Positions 1 to 7,700 of a stretch of 64,000 bases of DNA are shown in pieces (positions within the stretch are counted from its first letter, which is position 1; each line of letters begins with the position of its first letter). The translations under genes and the position numbers were made by a program. The notes beneath the pieces are model-generated. The model searched no databases, was not told the origin of the DNA, and was given only the letters and a program-made list of their open reading frames with translations. The DNA comes from Streptomyces hygroscopicus subsp. hygroscopicus (GTDB lineage: Bacteria; Actinomycetota; Actinomycetes; Streptomycetales; Streptomycetaceae): the NCBI RefSeq assembly GCF_030269125.1, contig NZ_BSSM01000013.1:1-64000 (forward strand). The letters run 5' to 3'.

Positions 1-260
1 TCTTCGACATACTCCGCAAGACCGAGCCGGGCCGCGGCGGGGAGATCCAGCTGACCGACGCGCTCCAGCAGCTCGCCGACGACGAGAAGCTCGGCGGCCC
101 GGTGCACGGCGTCGTCTTCCAGGGCCGCCGCTACGACACCGGCGACCGAGGAGACTACCTGCGTGCCATTGTCAGGCTCGCGTGCGAACGTGAGGACCTG
201 GGCCCGGAGTTCCGCACCTGGCTCCGCGGTTACGTCGGCCAGGAGCTGGCCGAGGACTGA
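1..260 (+). CDS. galU: UTP-glucose-1-phosphate uridylyltransferase, C-terminal end (partial)
   Basis: Only the last 86 or so codons are in the window, read in the frame starting at base 3 and ending with TGA at 258-260. The visible sequence contains GEIQLTDALQQL, then GVVFQGRRYDTGDRGDYLRA, which is the conserved C-terminal half of the GalU/RfbA-like nucleotidyltransferase fold and matches bacterial GalU best. The family makes UDP-glucose from UTP and glucose-1-phosphate for cell-wall and storage sugars. The gene converges on obg. A perfect hairpin follows 17 bases after the stop. In mycobacteria obg is usually followed by proB, so this neighbour is not the textbook one. RmlA-type thymidylyltransferase is the main alternative. 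Confidence 0.82.
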   Translation, partial: FDILRKTEPGRGGEIQLTDALQQLADDEKLGGPVHGVVFQGRRYDTGDRGDYLRAIVRLACEREDLGPEFRTWLRGYVGQELAED

Positions 261-277
261 CACCGGCGGACCAGACA

Positions 278-315
278 GAGGGCGGGCCCGGAGGAGATCC
301 TCCGGGCCCGCCCTC
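278..315 (+). terminator. Strong intrinsic hairpin after galU
   Basis: An 18-bp perfect inverted repeat, GAGGGCGGGCCCGGAGGA at 278-295 and its complement at 298-315, with a 2-base nominal loop. It lies just after the galU stop and between two convergent genes, so it can act in both directions. There is no T-run, as is usual for Streptomyces terminators. Confidence 0.8.
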
Positions 316-373
316 TTCGCCGTCCCGGCTGTTCCGGACGGCCCCTTCCGCGGTCCGGAACACCCGATGCAGG

Positions 374-440
374 CGTCCGGAACAGCCGGGACCGGCCGTC
401 CTGAACAGCGGGGACCGTCGTCCTGAACAGCCTGGCGCCG
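374..440. repeat. Short tandem repeat, three units of 22-23 bp
   Basis: Three head-to-tail units begin CGTCCGGAACAG (374), CGTCCTGAACAG (397) and CGTCCTGAACAG (419), in the gap between the galU terminator and the obg stop. A GGCTGTTCCGGAC copy in inverted orientation lies just upstream near 328-341. No ORF is supported here. The role is unknown. Confidence 0.55.
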
Positions 441-444
441 CCGT

Positions 445-1890
445 CTAGAACGGCTCGAAGTCGTCGAACTCCCGGCCGGCCTCGTCCCGTTCTGCCTCCC
501 TGTCCCGGCGGCGCTGGGCCGCGGGCCGGGGTGCCTCGAAGCGGTGGTCCTCACCGCGGCGGCCGAGCATCTCGGCGCCGGCCGTGACCGAGGGCTCCCA
601 GTCGAAGACGACCGCGTTCTCCTCGGGGCCGATGGCGACGCCGTCGCCGCCCCGGGCGCCCGCCTTCATCAACTGCTCCTCCACGCCGAGGCGGTTGAGC
701 CGGTCCGCGAGGTAGCCGACGGCCTCGTCGTTGTTGAAGTCGGTCTGGCGCACCCAGCGCTCGGGCTTCTCGCCGCGCACCCGGAACAGCGGCTCGCCGC
801 CGACCTCCTCGCGGGTGACGGTGAAGCCGGCGTCGTCCACGGCCTTGGGCCGGATGACGATCCGCGTGGCCTCTTCCCTGGGCTTGGCCGCACGCGCCTT
901 GCCGACCAGCTCACCGAGGGCGAAGGACAGCTCGCGCAGGCCGATGTGGGCGACCGCGGAGACCTCGAAGACGCGGTAGCCGCGGGCCTCCAGGTCGGGC
1001 CGGACCATCTCGGCGAGGTCCTTGCCGTCGGGCACGTCGACCTTGTTCAGGACGACGAGCCGGGGCCGGTTGTCGAGGCCGCCGTACTGCCGCAGCTCCT
1101 CCTCGATGACGTCGAGGTCGGACAGCGGGTCGCGGTCGGACTCCAGGGTCGCGGTGTCCAGGACGTGCACCAGTACGCTGCACCGCTCCACGTGCCGCAG
1201 GAACTCCAGGCCCAGGCCCTTGCCCTGGCTGGCGCCCGGGATCAGACCCGGCACGTCGGCGATGGTGTAGACGGTCGAACCGGCGGTCACCACACCGAGG
1301 TTGGGCACCAGGGTGGTGAAGGGGTAGTCCGCGATCTTCGGCTTGGCGGCGCTGAGCACCGAGATCAGCGAGGACTTGCCGGCGCTCGGATAACCGACCA
1401 GCGCCACGTCGGCGACGGTCTTCAGCTCCAGGACGACGTCCTGGAGGTCACCGGGCACGCCGAGCAGCGCGAAGCCGGGCGCCTTGCGGCGGGCCGAGGC
1501 CAGCGCCGCGTTGCCGAGACCGCCGCGGCCGCCCTGTGCGGCGACGTACGACGTCCCGTGCCCGACCAGGTCGGCGAGCACGTTGCCCGCCTTGTCGAGG
1601 ACCACGGTGCCGTCCGGGACCGGCAGGACCAGGTCCTCGCCGTCCTTGCCGGAGCGGTTGCCGCCCTCGCCGGGCTTGCCGTTGGTGGCCTTGCGGTGCG
1701 GGGAGTGGTGGTAGTCGAGCAGCGTGGTGACCGACTGGTCCACGGTCAGGATGACGTCGCCGCCACGGCCGCCGTTGCCGCCGTCCGGGCCGCCCAGCGG
1801 CTTGAACTTCTCACGGTGGACGGAGGCACAGCCGTGGCCTCCGTTACCCGCGGCGACGTGCAGTTCGACGCGGTCCACGAAGGTGGTCAT
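445..1890 (-). CDS. obg: GTPase Obg/CgtA
   Basis: 481 aa. An N-terminal glycine-rich Obg fold (MTTFVDRVELHVAAGNGGHG onward) precedes a GTPase domain with P-loop GYPSAGKSS, switch region DVPGLIPGA and NKxD motif LNKVD, then a C-terminal OCT domain and an acidic/basic tail typical of Streptomyces. Obg binds the 50S subunit and GTP and links ribosome assembly to growth and, in Streptomyces, to sporulation timing. The start at 1890 is chosen because GGAGG lies 9 bases upstream. An in-frame start at 1935 would add 15 unconserved residues. It is the last gene of rplU-rpmA-obg. A hairpin at 1941-1980 separates it from rpmA and may attenuate its expression. Confidence 0.97.
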   Translation of the reverse strand: MTTFVDRVELHVAAGNGGHGCASVHREKFKPLGGPDGGNGGRGGDVILTVDQSVTTLLDYHHSPHRKATNGKPGEGGNRSGKDGEDLVLPVPDGTVVLDKAGNVLADLVGHGTSYVAAQGGRGGLGNAALASARRKAPGFALLGVPGDLQDVVLELKTVADVALVGYPSAGKSSLISVLSAAKPKIADYPFTTLVPNLGVVTAGSTVYTIADVPGLIPGASQGKGLGLEFLRHVERCSVLVHVLDTATLESDRDPLSDLDVIEEELRQYGGLDNRPRLVVLNKVDVPDGKDLAEMVRPDLEARGYRVFEVSAVAHIGLRELSFALGELVGKARAAKPREEATRIVIRPKAVDDAGFTVTREEVGGEPLFRVRGEKPERWVRQTDFNNDEAVGYLADRLNRLGVEEQLMKAGARGGDGVAIGPEENAVVFDWEPSVTAGAEMLGRRGEDHRFEAPRPAAQRRRDREAERDEAGREFDDFEPF

Positions 1891-1940
1891 GGTTCGGTGC
1901 CTCCAGAAATCACGGGTATGTCTAGGTACTAACACGCGAA

Positions 1941-1980
1941 AGGCGGACCCGCCTTCCCGACCGGGAAGTGAGGTCCGCCT
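1941..1980 (-). terminator. Stem-loop between rpmA and obg (possible attenuator)
   Basis: Two nested inverted repeats: AGGCGGACC (1941-1949) with GGTCCGCCT (1972-1980), and CTTCCCG (1953-1959) with CGGGAAG (1962-1968). It sits inside the operon, so partial termination or mRNA-processing stabilisation is more likely than full termination. Confidence 0.55.
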
Positions 1981-2010
1981 CGCGAAGCGTTCGGTGCCGA
2001 ATCAGCGGAT

Positions 2011-2265
2011 TCAGGCGACCGGAACGATGTTCACGACCTTGCGGCCACGGTGGGTACCGAACTCCACCGCGCCCGGCAGCAGGGCGAACAGGGTGTCGTC
2101 GCCGCCACGGCCGACGCCGGCGCCGGGGTGGAAGTGGGTGCCGCGCTGGCGGACCAGGATCTCACCAGCGTTCACGACCTGACCGCCGAAGCGCTTCACG
2201 CCGAGCCGCTGGGCATTGGAGTCGCGACCGTTCCGGGTGGACGATGCGCCCTTCTTGTGTGCCAT
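2011..2265 (-). CDS. rpmA: 50S ribosomal protein L27
   Basis: 84 aa, the normal family length, beginning MAHKKGASSTRNGRDSNAQR and containing GVKRFGGQ and the GTHFHPGAGVGRG segment diagnostic of L27. The N-terminal tail of L27 reaches the peptidyl transferase centre. It has no cleavable N-terminal extension of the firmicute type: the sequence begins directly with the AHKK tail. It lies 14 bases downstream of rplU in the same operon and is followed by obg. Confidence 0.98.
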   Translation of the reverse strand: MAHKKGASSTRNGRDSNAQRLGVKRFGGQVVNAGEILVRQRGTHFHPGAGVGRGGDDTLFALLPGAVEFGTHRGRKVVNIVPVA

Positions 2266-2279
2266 GTCTTCTCAGTCCC

Positions 2280-2600
2280 TTACTTCGCAGCCGTGGGGAT
2301 CGACGTGACCTTGATCGCCGTGTACTGCTGGCGGTGGCCCTGCCGACGGCGGTAGCCGGTCTTGTTCTTGTAGCGCAGAATGTCGATCTTCTGGCCCTTG
2401 TGGTGGTCCACGACCTCGGCCTGGACCTTGATGCCGGCCAGCACCCACGGGTCGCTGGTCACAGCGTCGCCGTCGACAACGAGCAGGGTCGAGAGCTCGA
2501 CCGTGTCGCCAACCTTGGCGGTGGAAATCTTGTCAACCTCAACGATGTCGCCGACAGCAACCTTGTGCTGGCGACCACCGCTGCGCACGATGGCGTACAC
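2280..2600 (-). CDS. rplU: 50S ribosomal protein L21
   Basis: 106 aa with a GTG start. The sequence MYAIVRSGGRQHKV and the C-terminal YKNKTGYRRRQGHRQQY are standard L21 signatures; the protein binds 23S rRNA beside L20. It is the first gene of the rplU-rpmA-obg operon, with a well-formed promoter about 150 bases upstream, leaving a long leader of roughly 140 bases that could carry regulation. Confidence 0.98.
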   Translation of the reverse strand: MYAIVRSGGRQHKVAVGDIVEVDKISTAKVGDTVELSTLLVVDGDAVTSDPWVLAGIKVQAEVVDHHKGQKIDILRYKNKTGYRRRQGHRQQYTAIKVTSIPTAAK

Positions 2601-2745
2601 GCGGATCTCTCTTTCGCTCGAAGAAACGGCACCCCCGCAGGCCAGCCGCCCGGCAGCAGCATGGGCGACCTCTCCCGGCCGGCCTAGCGTCCGGGAGGAA
2701 CAGGTTTACGGGGATGTGGCGGGCTCGATGACACGCCGACGGTCA

Positions 2746-2774
2746 AGATTACGGGCCGGGGCCGTGGGGGTCAA
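2746..2774 (-). promoter_or_regulatory. HrdB-type promoter of rplU-rpmA-obg
   Basis: On the minus strand TTGACC (2769-2774) and TAATCT (2746-2751) are separated by exactly 17 bases, matching the vegetative sigma consensus. It is placed upstream of rplU and downstream of the preceding gene's stop, giving a leader of about 140 bases. Confidence 0.7.
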
Positions 2775-2811
2775 ACTGGGCGTCCGCCCCCTCACGTCGG
2801 CGTCCCGTCGC

Positions 2812-3870
2812 TCAGGCGGCCGCGGCGACGTACCCGGCGTACGCCTCCTCGATGCCCTCCGGCGAGAGGTCGAGGTGCTCCAGGATCGTGTAGCGGCCCG
2901 GCCGGGTCTCCGGCGCGAACGCCACGGCCCGGACGAACTCCTCGTCGCTGAAGCCGATTTCCTCGGCCACCACGGGCAGCCCGTGCCGGCGCAGCCCCTC
3001 CACGATCAGCCGGGAGCCCTCGTGGTCGCCGCGCAGGTACGTGGCGAAGGCGGCGCCGAGACCCACCTGTTCGCCGTGCGCGGCGGCCCGGCGGGGGTAG
3101 AGCAGGTCGAGTGCGTGACTGATCTCATGGCAGGCGCCCGAGGAGGGCCGGGTGTGCCCGGCGATCGACATGGCGATGCCGGTCAGCACCAGACCCTCGG
3201 ACAGCACGGTGAGGAACCCGTCGTCGCCGCAGCCGCCCGGGTGCCTGAGCACCGCCTCGCCGGCCTGGCGGGCCATGGCCGCGGCGAGACCGTCTATCTT
3301 CTCGCCGTTGACCCGGTGGTCCAGCTCCCAGTCCGCGACCGCGGAGATGTTGGACAGGGCGTCGCCTATGCCCGAGCGCACGAAGCGCAGCGGAGCCTCG
3401 CGGATCACGTCGAGGTCGATGAACAGGGCGATGGGCGCGGGCACGCCGTAGGAGCCGCGCCCCGCGTCGTTGTCCAGGTTGGACACGGGCGAGCAGATGC
3501 CGTCGTGCGAGAGGTTCGTCGGCACCACGACCAGGGGCAGCCCGATCCGCGCCGCGGAGTACTTCGCACAGTCGACGATCTTGCCGCCGCCGATGCCCAC
3601 GACCGCGTCGAAGTCACCGGACTTCATGCGGTCGGCCAGGTCGACCGCCTCGTCCAGGGTGCCGCCGCCCACCTCGAACCAGGTGGCGGCGGGCAGGGCC
3701 GGCGCGAGGCGCTCGCGCAGCTGGGCGCCGTACCCGCGGCTGACCGCGACGGCGAGCCGCCCGGAGTCGGAGATGCGCTGGTCGGCGAGCACGCCCGCCA
3801 GGTCGTCCAGGGCACCCGCGCGGATGTCCATGACGATCGGCGACGGGAACAGCCGGGTCAGTACCGGCAT
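2812..3870 (-). CDS. Glycerol-1-phosphate dehydrogenase-like, iron-type alcohol dehydrogenase family
   Basis: 352 aa. It has the NAD(P)-binding GIGGGKIVDCAKYSA motif and the metal-site pattern of the family (LSHDGICSP, then HEISHALDLL, then AAHGEQVGLG), as in AraM/EgsA-like glycerol-1-phosphate dehydrogenases. The likely reaction is reversible reduction of a keto-alcohol phosphate such as dihydroxyacetone phosphate. Its ATG overlaps the last codons of the upstream nucleotidyltransferase by 13 bases, so the two are co-translated. The pair suggests synthesis and nucleotide activation of a polyol phosphate, perhaps for a phospholipid head group or cell-wall polymer. Substrate is not deducible from sequence. 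Confidence 0.85.
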   Translation of the reverse strand: MPVLTRLFPSPIVMDIRAGALDDLAGVLADQRISDSGRLAVAVSRGYGAQLRERLAPALPAATWFEVGGGTLDEAVDLADRMKSGDFDAVVGIGGGKIVDCAKYSAARIGLPLVVVPTNLSHDGICSPVSNLDNDAGRGSYGVPAPIALFIDLDVIREAPLRFVRSGIGDALSNISAVADWELDHRVNGEKIDGLAAAMARQAGEAVLRHPGGCGDDGFLTVLSEGLVLTGIAMSIAGHTRPSSGACHEISHALDLLYPRRAAAHGEQVGLGAAFATYLRGDHEGSRLIVEGLRRHGLPVVAEEIGFSDEEFVRAVAFAPETRPGRYTILEHLDLSPEGIEEAYAGYVAAAA

Positions 3871-4610
3871 GCGATCTCCCGCCCGCGGGCGAGGTCCTCG
3901 TGGTTGTCGATCTCGACCCAGTCGACGTCGCCGATCGGCGCCACGTCGATCCGGAAGCCGCGGTCGACCAGCTCCTGGTAGCCGTCCTCGTAGTACAGCT
4001 GCGGGTCGCGCTCGAAGGTCGCGCGCAGGGCGTCGGCCAGCTCCCCGGCCGCGTCGCCCTCGATCAGGGTCACGCCGATGTACTCACCGGTCGCCTCGGC
4101 CGGGTCCATCAGCTTGGTGATCCGCGTCATCCCCTTCTCGGGGTCGACGACGACCTTCATCTCCTCGTCCGCGAGGGACTTCACGGTGTCCAGCGCGAGG
4201 ATGATCTTCTTGCCGTCGCCGCGGGCGGCCAGCAGCGTCTTCTCGACCGAGACCGGGTGCACGGTGTCGCCGTTGGCGAGGATCACGCCGTCCTTGAGCG
4301 CGTCCCGGCCGCACCACAGGGAGTAGGCGTTGTTCCACTCCTCGGCCTTGTCGTTGTCGATGAGCGTGAGCGTGAGGCCGTACTTCTCCTCGAACTCGGC
4401 CTTGCGCGCGTAGACGGCCTCCTTGCGGTAGCCGACGATCACCGCGACCTCGGTCAGACCGATCTCCGCGAAGTTGCCGAGGGTCAGGTCCAGGACAGAG
4501 ACGGCCTCGGGCCCGTCCTCCGCGCCGACCGGCACCAGGGCCTTGGGCAGGGTGTCCGTGTAGGGGCGCAGACGCCGTCCGGCGCCGGCCGCCAGCACGA
4601 GGCCTATCAT
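3858..4610 (-). CDS. Nucleotidyltransferase, phosphocholine/polyol-phosphate cytidylyltransferase-like
   Basis: 250 aa. It starts MIGLVLAAGAGRRLRPYTDT, with the LAAGxGxRL(R/G)P nucleotide-binding loop and the DLPKALVPV-type lysine (TLPKALVPVG). NGDTVHP supplies a metal-binding aspartate and DVDWVEIDNHEDL is the family C-terminus. The start at 4610 is supported by AAGGAGAG six bases upstream. Related enzymes activate phosphocholine or sugar/polyol phosphates with CTP. It overlaps the dehydrogenase gene downstream, so a coupled pathway is likely. A glucose-1-phosphate-type specificity cannot be excluded. Confidence 0.85.
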   Translation of the reverse strand: MIGLVLAAGAGRRLRPYTDTLPKALVPVGAEDGPEAVSVLDLTLGNFAEIGLTEVAVIVGYRKEAVYARKAEFEEKYGLTLTLIDNDKAEEWNNAYSLWCGRDALKDGVILANGDTVHPVSVEKTLLAARGDGKKIILALDTVKSLADEEMKVVVDPEKGMTRITKLMDPAEATGEYIGVTLIEGDAAGELADALRATFERDPQLYYEDGYQELVDRGFRIDVAPIGDVDWVEIDNHEDLARGREIACRY

Positions 4611-4678
4611 CGCGGTTCTCTCCTTCGGTTCAGGGTCGCAAGCCGGGGGCGCGGTGCCCCGGCCCGCTGGAAAAAGCA

Positions 4679-4712
4679 GGTGCGGCCCTCTCCTCGCGGA
4701 CAGGACCGCACC
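4679..4712 (-). terminator. Hairpin downstream of rne
   Basis: GGTGCGG (4679-4685) pairs with CCGCACC (4706-4712), with additional partial pairing inside. It starts about 20 bases beyond the rne stop and precedes the next gene on the same strand. Confidence 0.5.
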
Positions 4713-4731
4713 CCGACGCGCCGGTGACCGG

Positions 4732-7700
4732 TCAGTCGACGGAGGTCGACTGCTTGGTCGCCGCGGCCTTCTTCGCCGCTGCCGTCTTCGTGGCCGCGGC
4801 CTTCTTGGCCGTCGTCTTCTTCGCGGCGGTCTTCTTCGCGGCGGTCTTCTTGGCCGCCGTCTTCTTGGTGGCCGCCTTCTTCGCCGTGGCCTTCTTGGCC
4901 GCCTTGCGGGCGGTCTTCTTGGCCGGGGCCGGGACCTCCTCGGCGGACCCCTCCTCGACCGGAGCTTCCCCGGCGGGAGCCTCCACGGCGGGAACCTCTC
5001 CGGCGGGGGCCTCCGCGGCCGCCTCGCTCGCGGCCGCGGGGACGACCACGACGGCCGTCTCCTCGGACGCGGTCGGCGCGGCGGCCTGCCGCACGGCACG
5101 GCGGCGCGGACGGGCCGGGGCGGCGCTCTCGGCGGGCGCGGGCGGCTCCTCCGCGGCGGGCTCCGCCACCGGGGCCGCAGGCGCGGTCTCGGCGACGGTC
5201 ACCACGGCGGCCTCGGCACCCGCGGGGGAACCCGCCGGCGCGGACACCTTCCGGGTCGCCCGACGACGCGTACGGCCCTTCGGCGCGGCCTCCTCGGCGG
5301 CCTCGGGCGCCGGGACCACCTGGTCCTCGGCGGCCACGGGCTCGGCCAGCGCCTCGGCGGCCGGCTCCGGCCGCACCGGACGCGCCGCCGCCTCCTCGGC
5401 GGTGACCTCCTGGGCGGTCGGCTCGACGGCCTCTTCGCCGTCCTTCGCCCTGGCGGCGGCCTTCCGGGCGGACTTCTCCGCCCTCGGCGCGCCCGCCGGG
5501 GCCGACGCGCGACGGCTCGCCCGACGGCGGGTACGGCCGCGGCCGGCCGCCGCCTCCGCCTCGGCGACGCTGCTGTACAGCTCCTCGTCCGGCGCGAACC
5601 CCGGGGCCGCGAGGGCGACCGGCTCGGCGATCTCGGCGGCCACCTCGGCGGCGGTCTCGATCTCCGGCTCGGCGACCGCGGCGGTCTCGTGCACGTGCTC
5701 GTGCGGCTGCTCCTGCCCCTCGCCGCCACGGCCGCGCTTCTTGCGCTTGCCGCCGCCACCGCCGCCGGAGCCGGGCTGCTCCAGGTGGACGATGACACCA
5801 CGACCGTTGCAGTGCACACAGGTCTCGGAGAAGGACTCCAGCAGACCCTGGCCGACCCGCTTACGGGTCATCTGCACCAGGCCCAGCGAGGTCACCTCGG
5901 CCACCTGGTGCTTCGTACGGTCGCGGCCCAGGCACTCCAGCAGGCGGCGCAGCACCAGGTCGCGGTTGGACTCCAGGACCATGTCGATGAAGTCGATCAC
6001 GATGATGCCGCCGAGGTCGCGCAGCCGCAGCTGGCGCACGATCTCCTCGGCCGCCTCCAGGTTGTTCCTGGTGACCGTCTCCTCCAGGTTGCCGCCCTGG
6101 CCGGTGAACTTGCCGGTGTTGACGTCGATGACGACCATCGCCTCGGTCCGGTCGATCACCAGCGAACCGCCACTGGGCAGCCAGACCTTGCGGTCCAGTG
6201 CCTTGGCGAGCTGCTCGTCGATCCGGTAGGTGGCGAAGACGTCGACCTCCGAGGTCCACCTCGACAGGCGGCCCGCCAGGTCCGGCGCGACGTGCGCGAC
6301 GTACCCGTGGATCGTCCCCCAGGCGTCGTCACCGCTGACGATGACCTTGGAGAAGTCCTCGTTGAAGATGTCGCGCACGACCCGGACGGTCATGTCCGGC
6401 TCGCCGTACAGCAGTGTCGGGGCGTTGCCGCTCTTGGCCTTCTTCTGGATGTCCTCCCACTGCGCCTGGAGCCGCTCGACGTCGCGGCGCAGCTCGTCCT
6501 CGCTCGCACCCTCGGCGGCGGTGCGCACGATGACGCCCGCGTCCTCGGGGACGATCTTCTTGAGGATGGTCTTCAACCGGGCCCGCTCGGTGTCGGGCAG
6601 CTTCCGGCTGATGCCGGTCATGGAGCCCTCGGGCACGTACACGAGGTAGCGGCCCGGCAGGGAGACCTGGCTGGTCAGTCGCGCGCCCTTGTGCCCGATC
6701 GGGTCCTTGGTGACCTGGACGAGCACGGACTGCCCGGACTTGAGGGCGGTCTCGATGCGCCGCGGGCCGTTGCCCATGCCCAGCGCCTCGAAGTTGACCT
6801 CACCGGCGTACAGGACGGCGTTGCGGCCCTTGCCGATGTCGATGAAGGCGGCCTCCATCGACGGCAGCACGTTCTGCACCTTGCCGAGGTAGACGTTGCC
6901 GACGTACGAGGTCGACTGCTCCTTGTTGACGTAGTGCTCCACGAGCACGTTGTCCTCGAGGACGCCGATCTGGGTGCGCTCGCCGTGCTGGCGCACGACC
7001 ATCACGCGCTCGACGGCCTCGCGGCGGGCCAGGAACTCGGCCTCGGTGATGATCGGGACGCGGCGGCGGCCCTGCTCACGGCCCTCGCGGCGGCGCTGCT
7101 TCTTGGCCTCCAGACGGGTCGAGCCCTTGATGGACTGCACCTCGTCGGACGGCTCGCTCTGCTTGCGCGGCTCACGGACCTTGACGACCGTGCGCTCCGG
7201 GTCGTCGGAGGACGGCTCGGTGTCCACGGAGGTGTCACCGGCGCGACGACGGCGGCGACGACGGCGACGGCTGCCCGCGCTGGAGCCACCGGGCTCCTCG
7301 CCGCGTGCCTCCTCCTCGTCGTCCTCCTCCTGCTCGGCGGTGTCCTCGGCGTCCTGCGCCGCCTGCTCGGCGGCCAGGTCCTCGGTACCGTCCTCGGCGC
7401 CCTCGCCCTCGGCGGCGTCCCCGCGACGACGGCGACGGCCGCCCCGACGGCGACGGCGGCGCGAGGAGGACTCCTCGTAGCCCTCGGCGTCCTCGCCCTC
7501 ACCCTCGGCGCTCTCGGGCTCCTCGTCCTCGCCCTCGTCCTCGTCCTCGACGACGGCCTCGGCGGTCGGGGCCTCCTCGACGCGCTCGGCGCGGCGGCGA
7601 CGGCGACGGCGCGAGCCGGTCTCGGCGCGCTCCTCGGCGTACTCCGGGCTCTCCTCGGGCTCGGCGGGCTGCACGGGCTCCACGGCCTCGGCAGCGGCCT

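Noticed and set aside
445..1935. obg starting at 1935
   Set aside because: The added residues are unconserved and lack a ribosome site, whereas 1890 has GGAGG.
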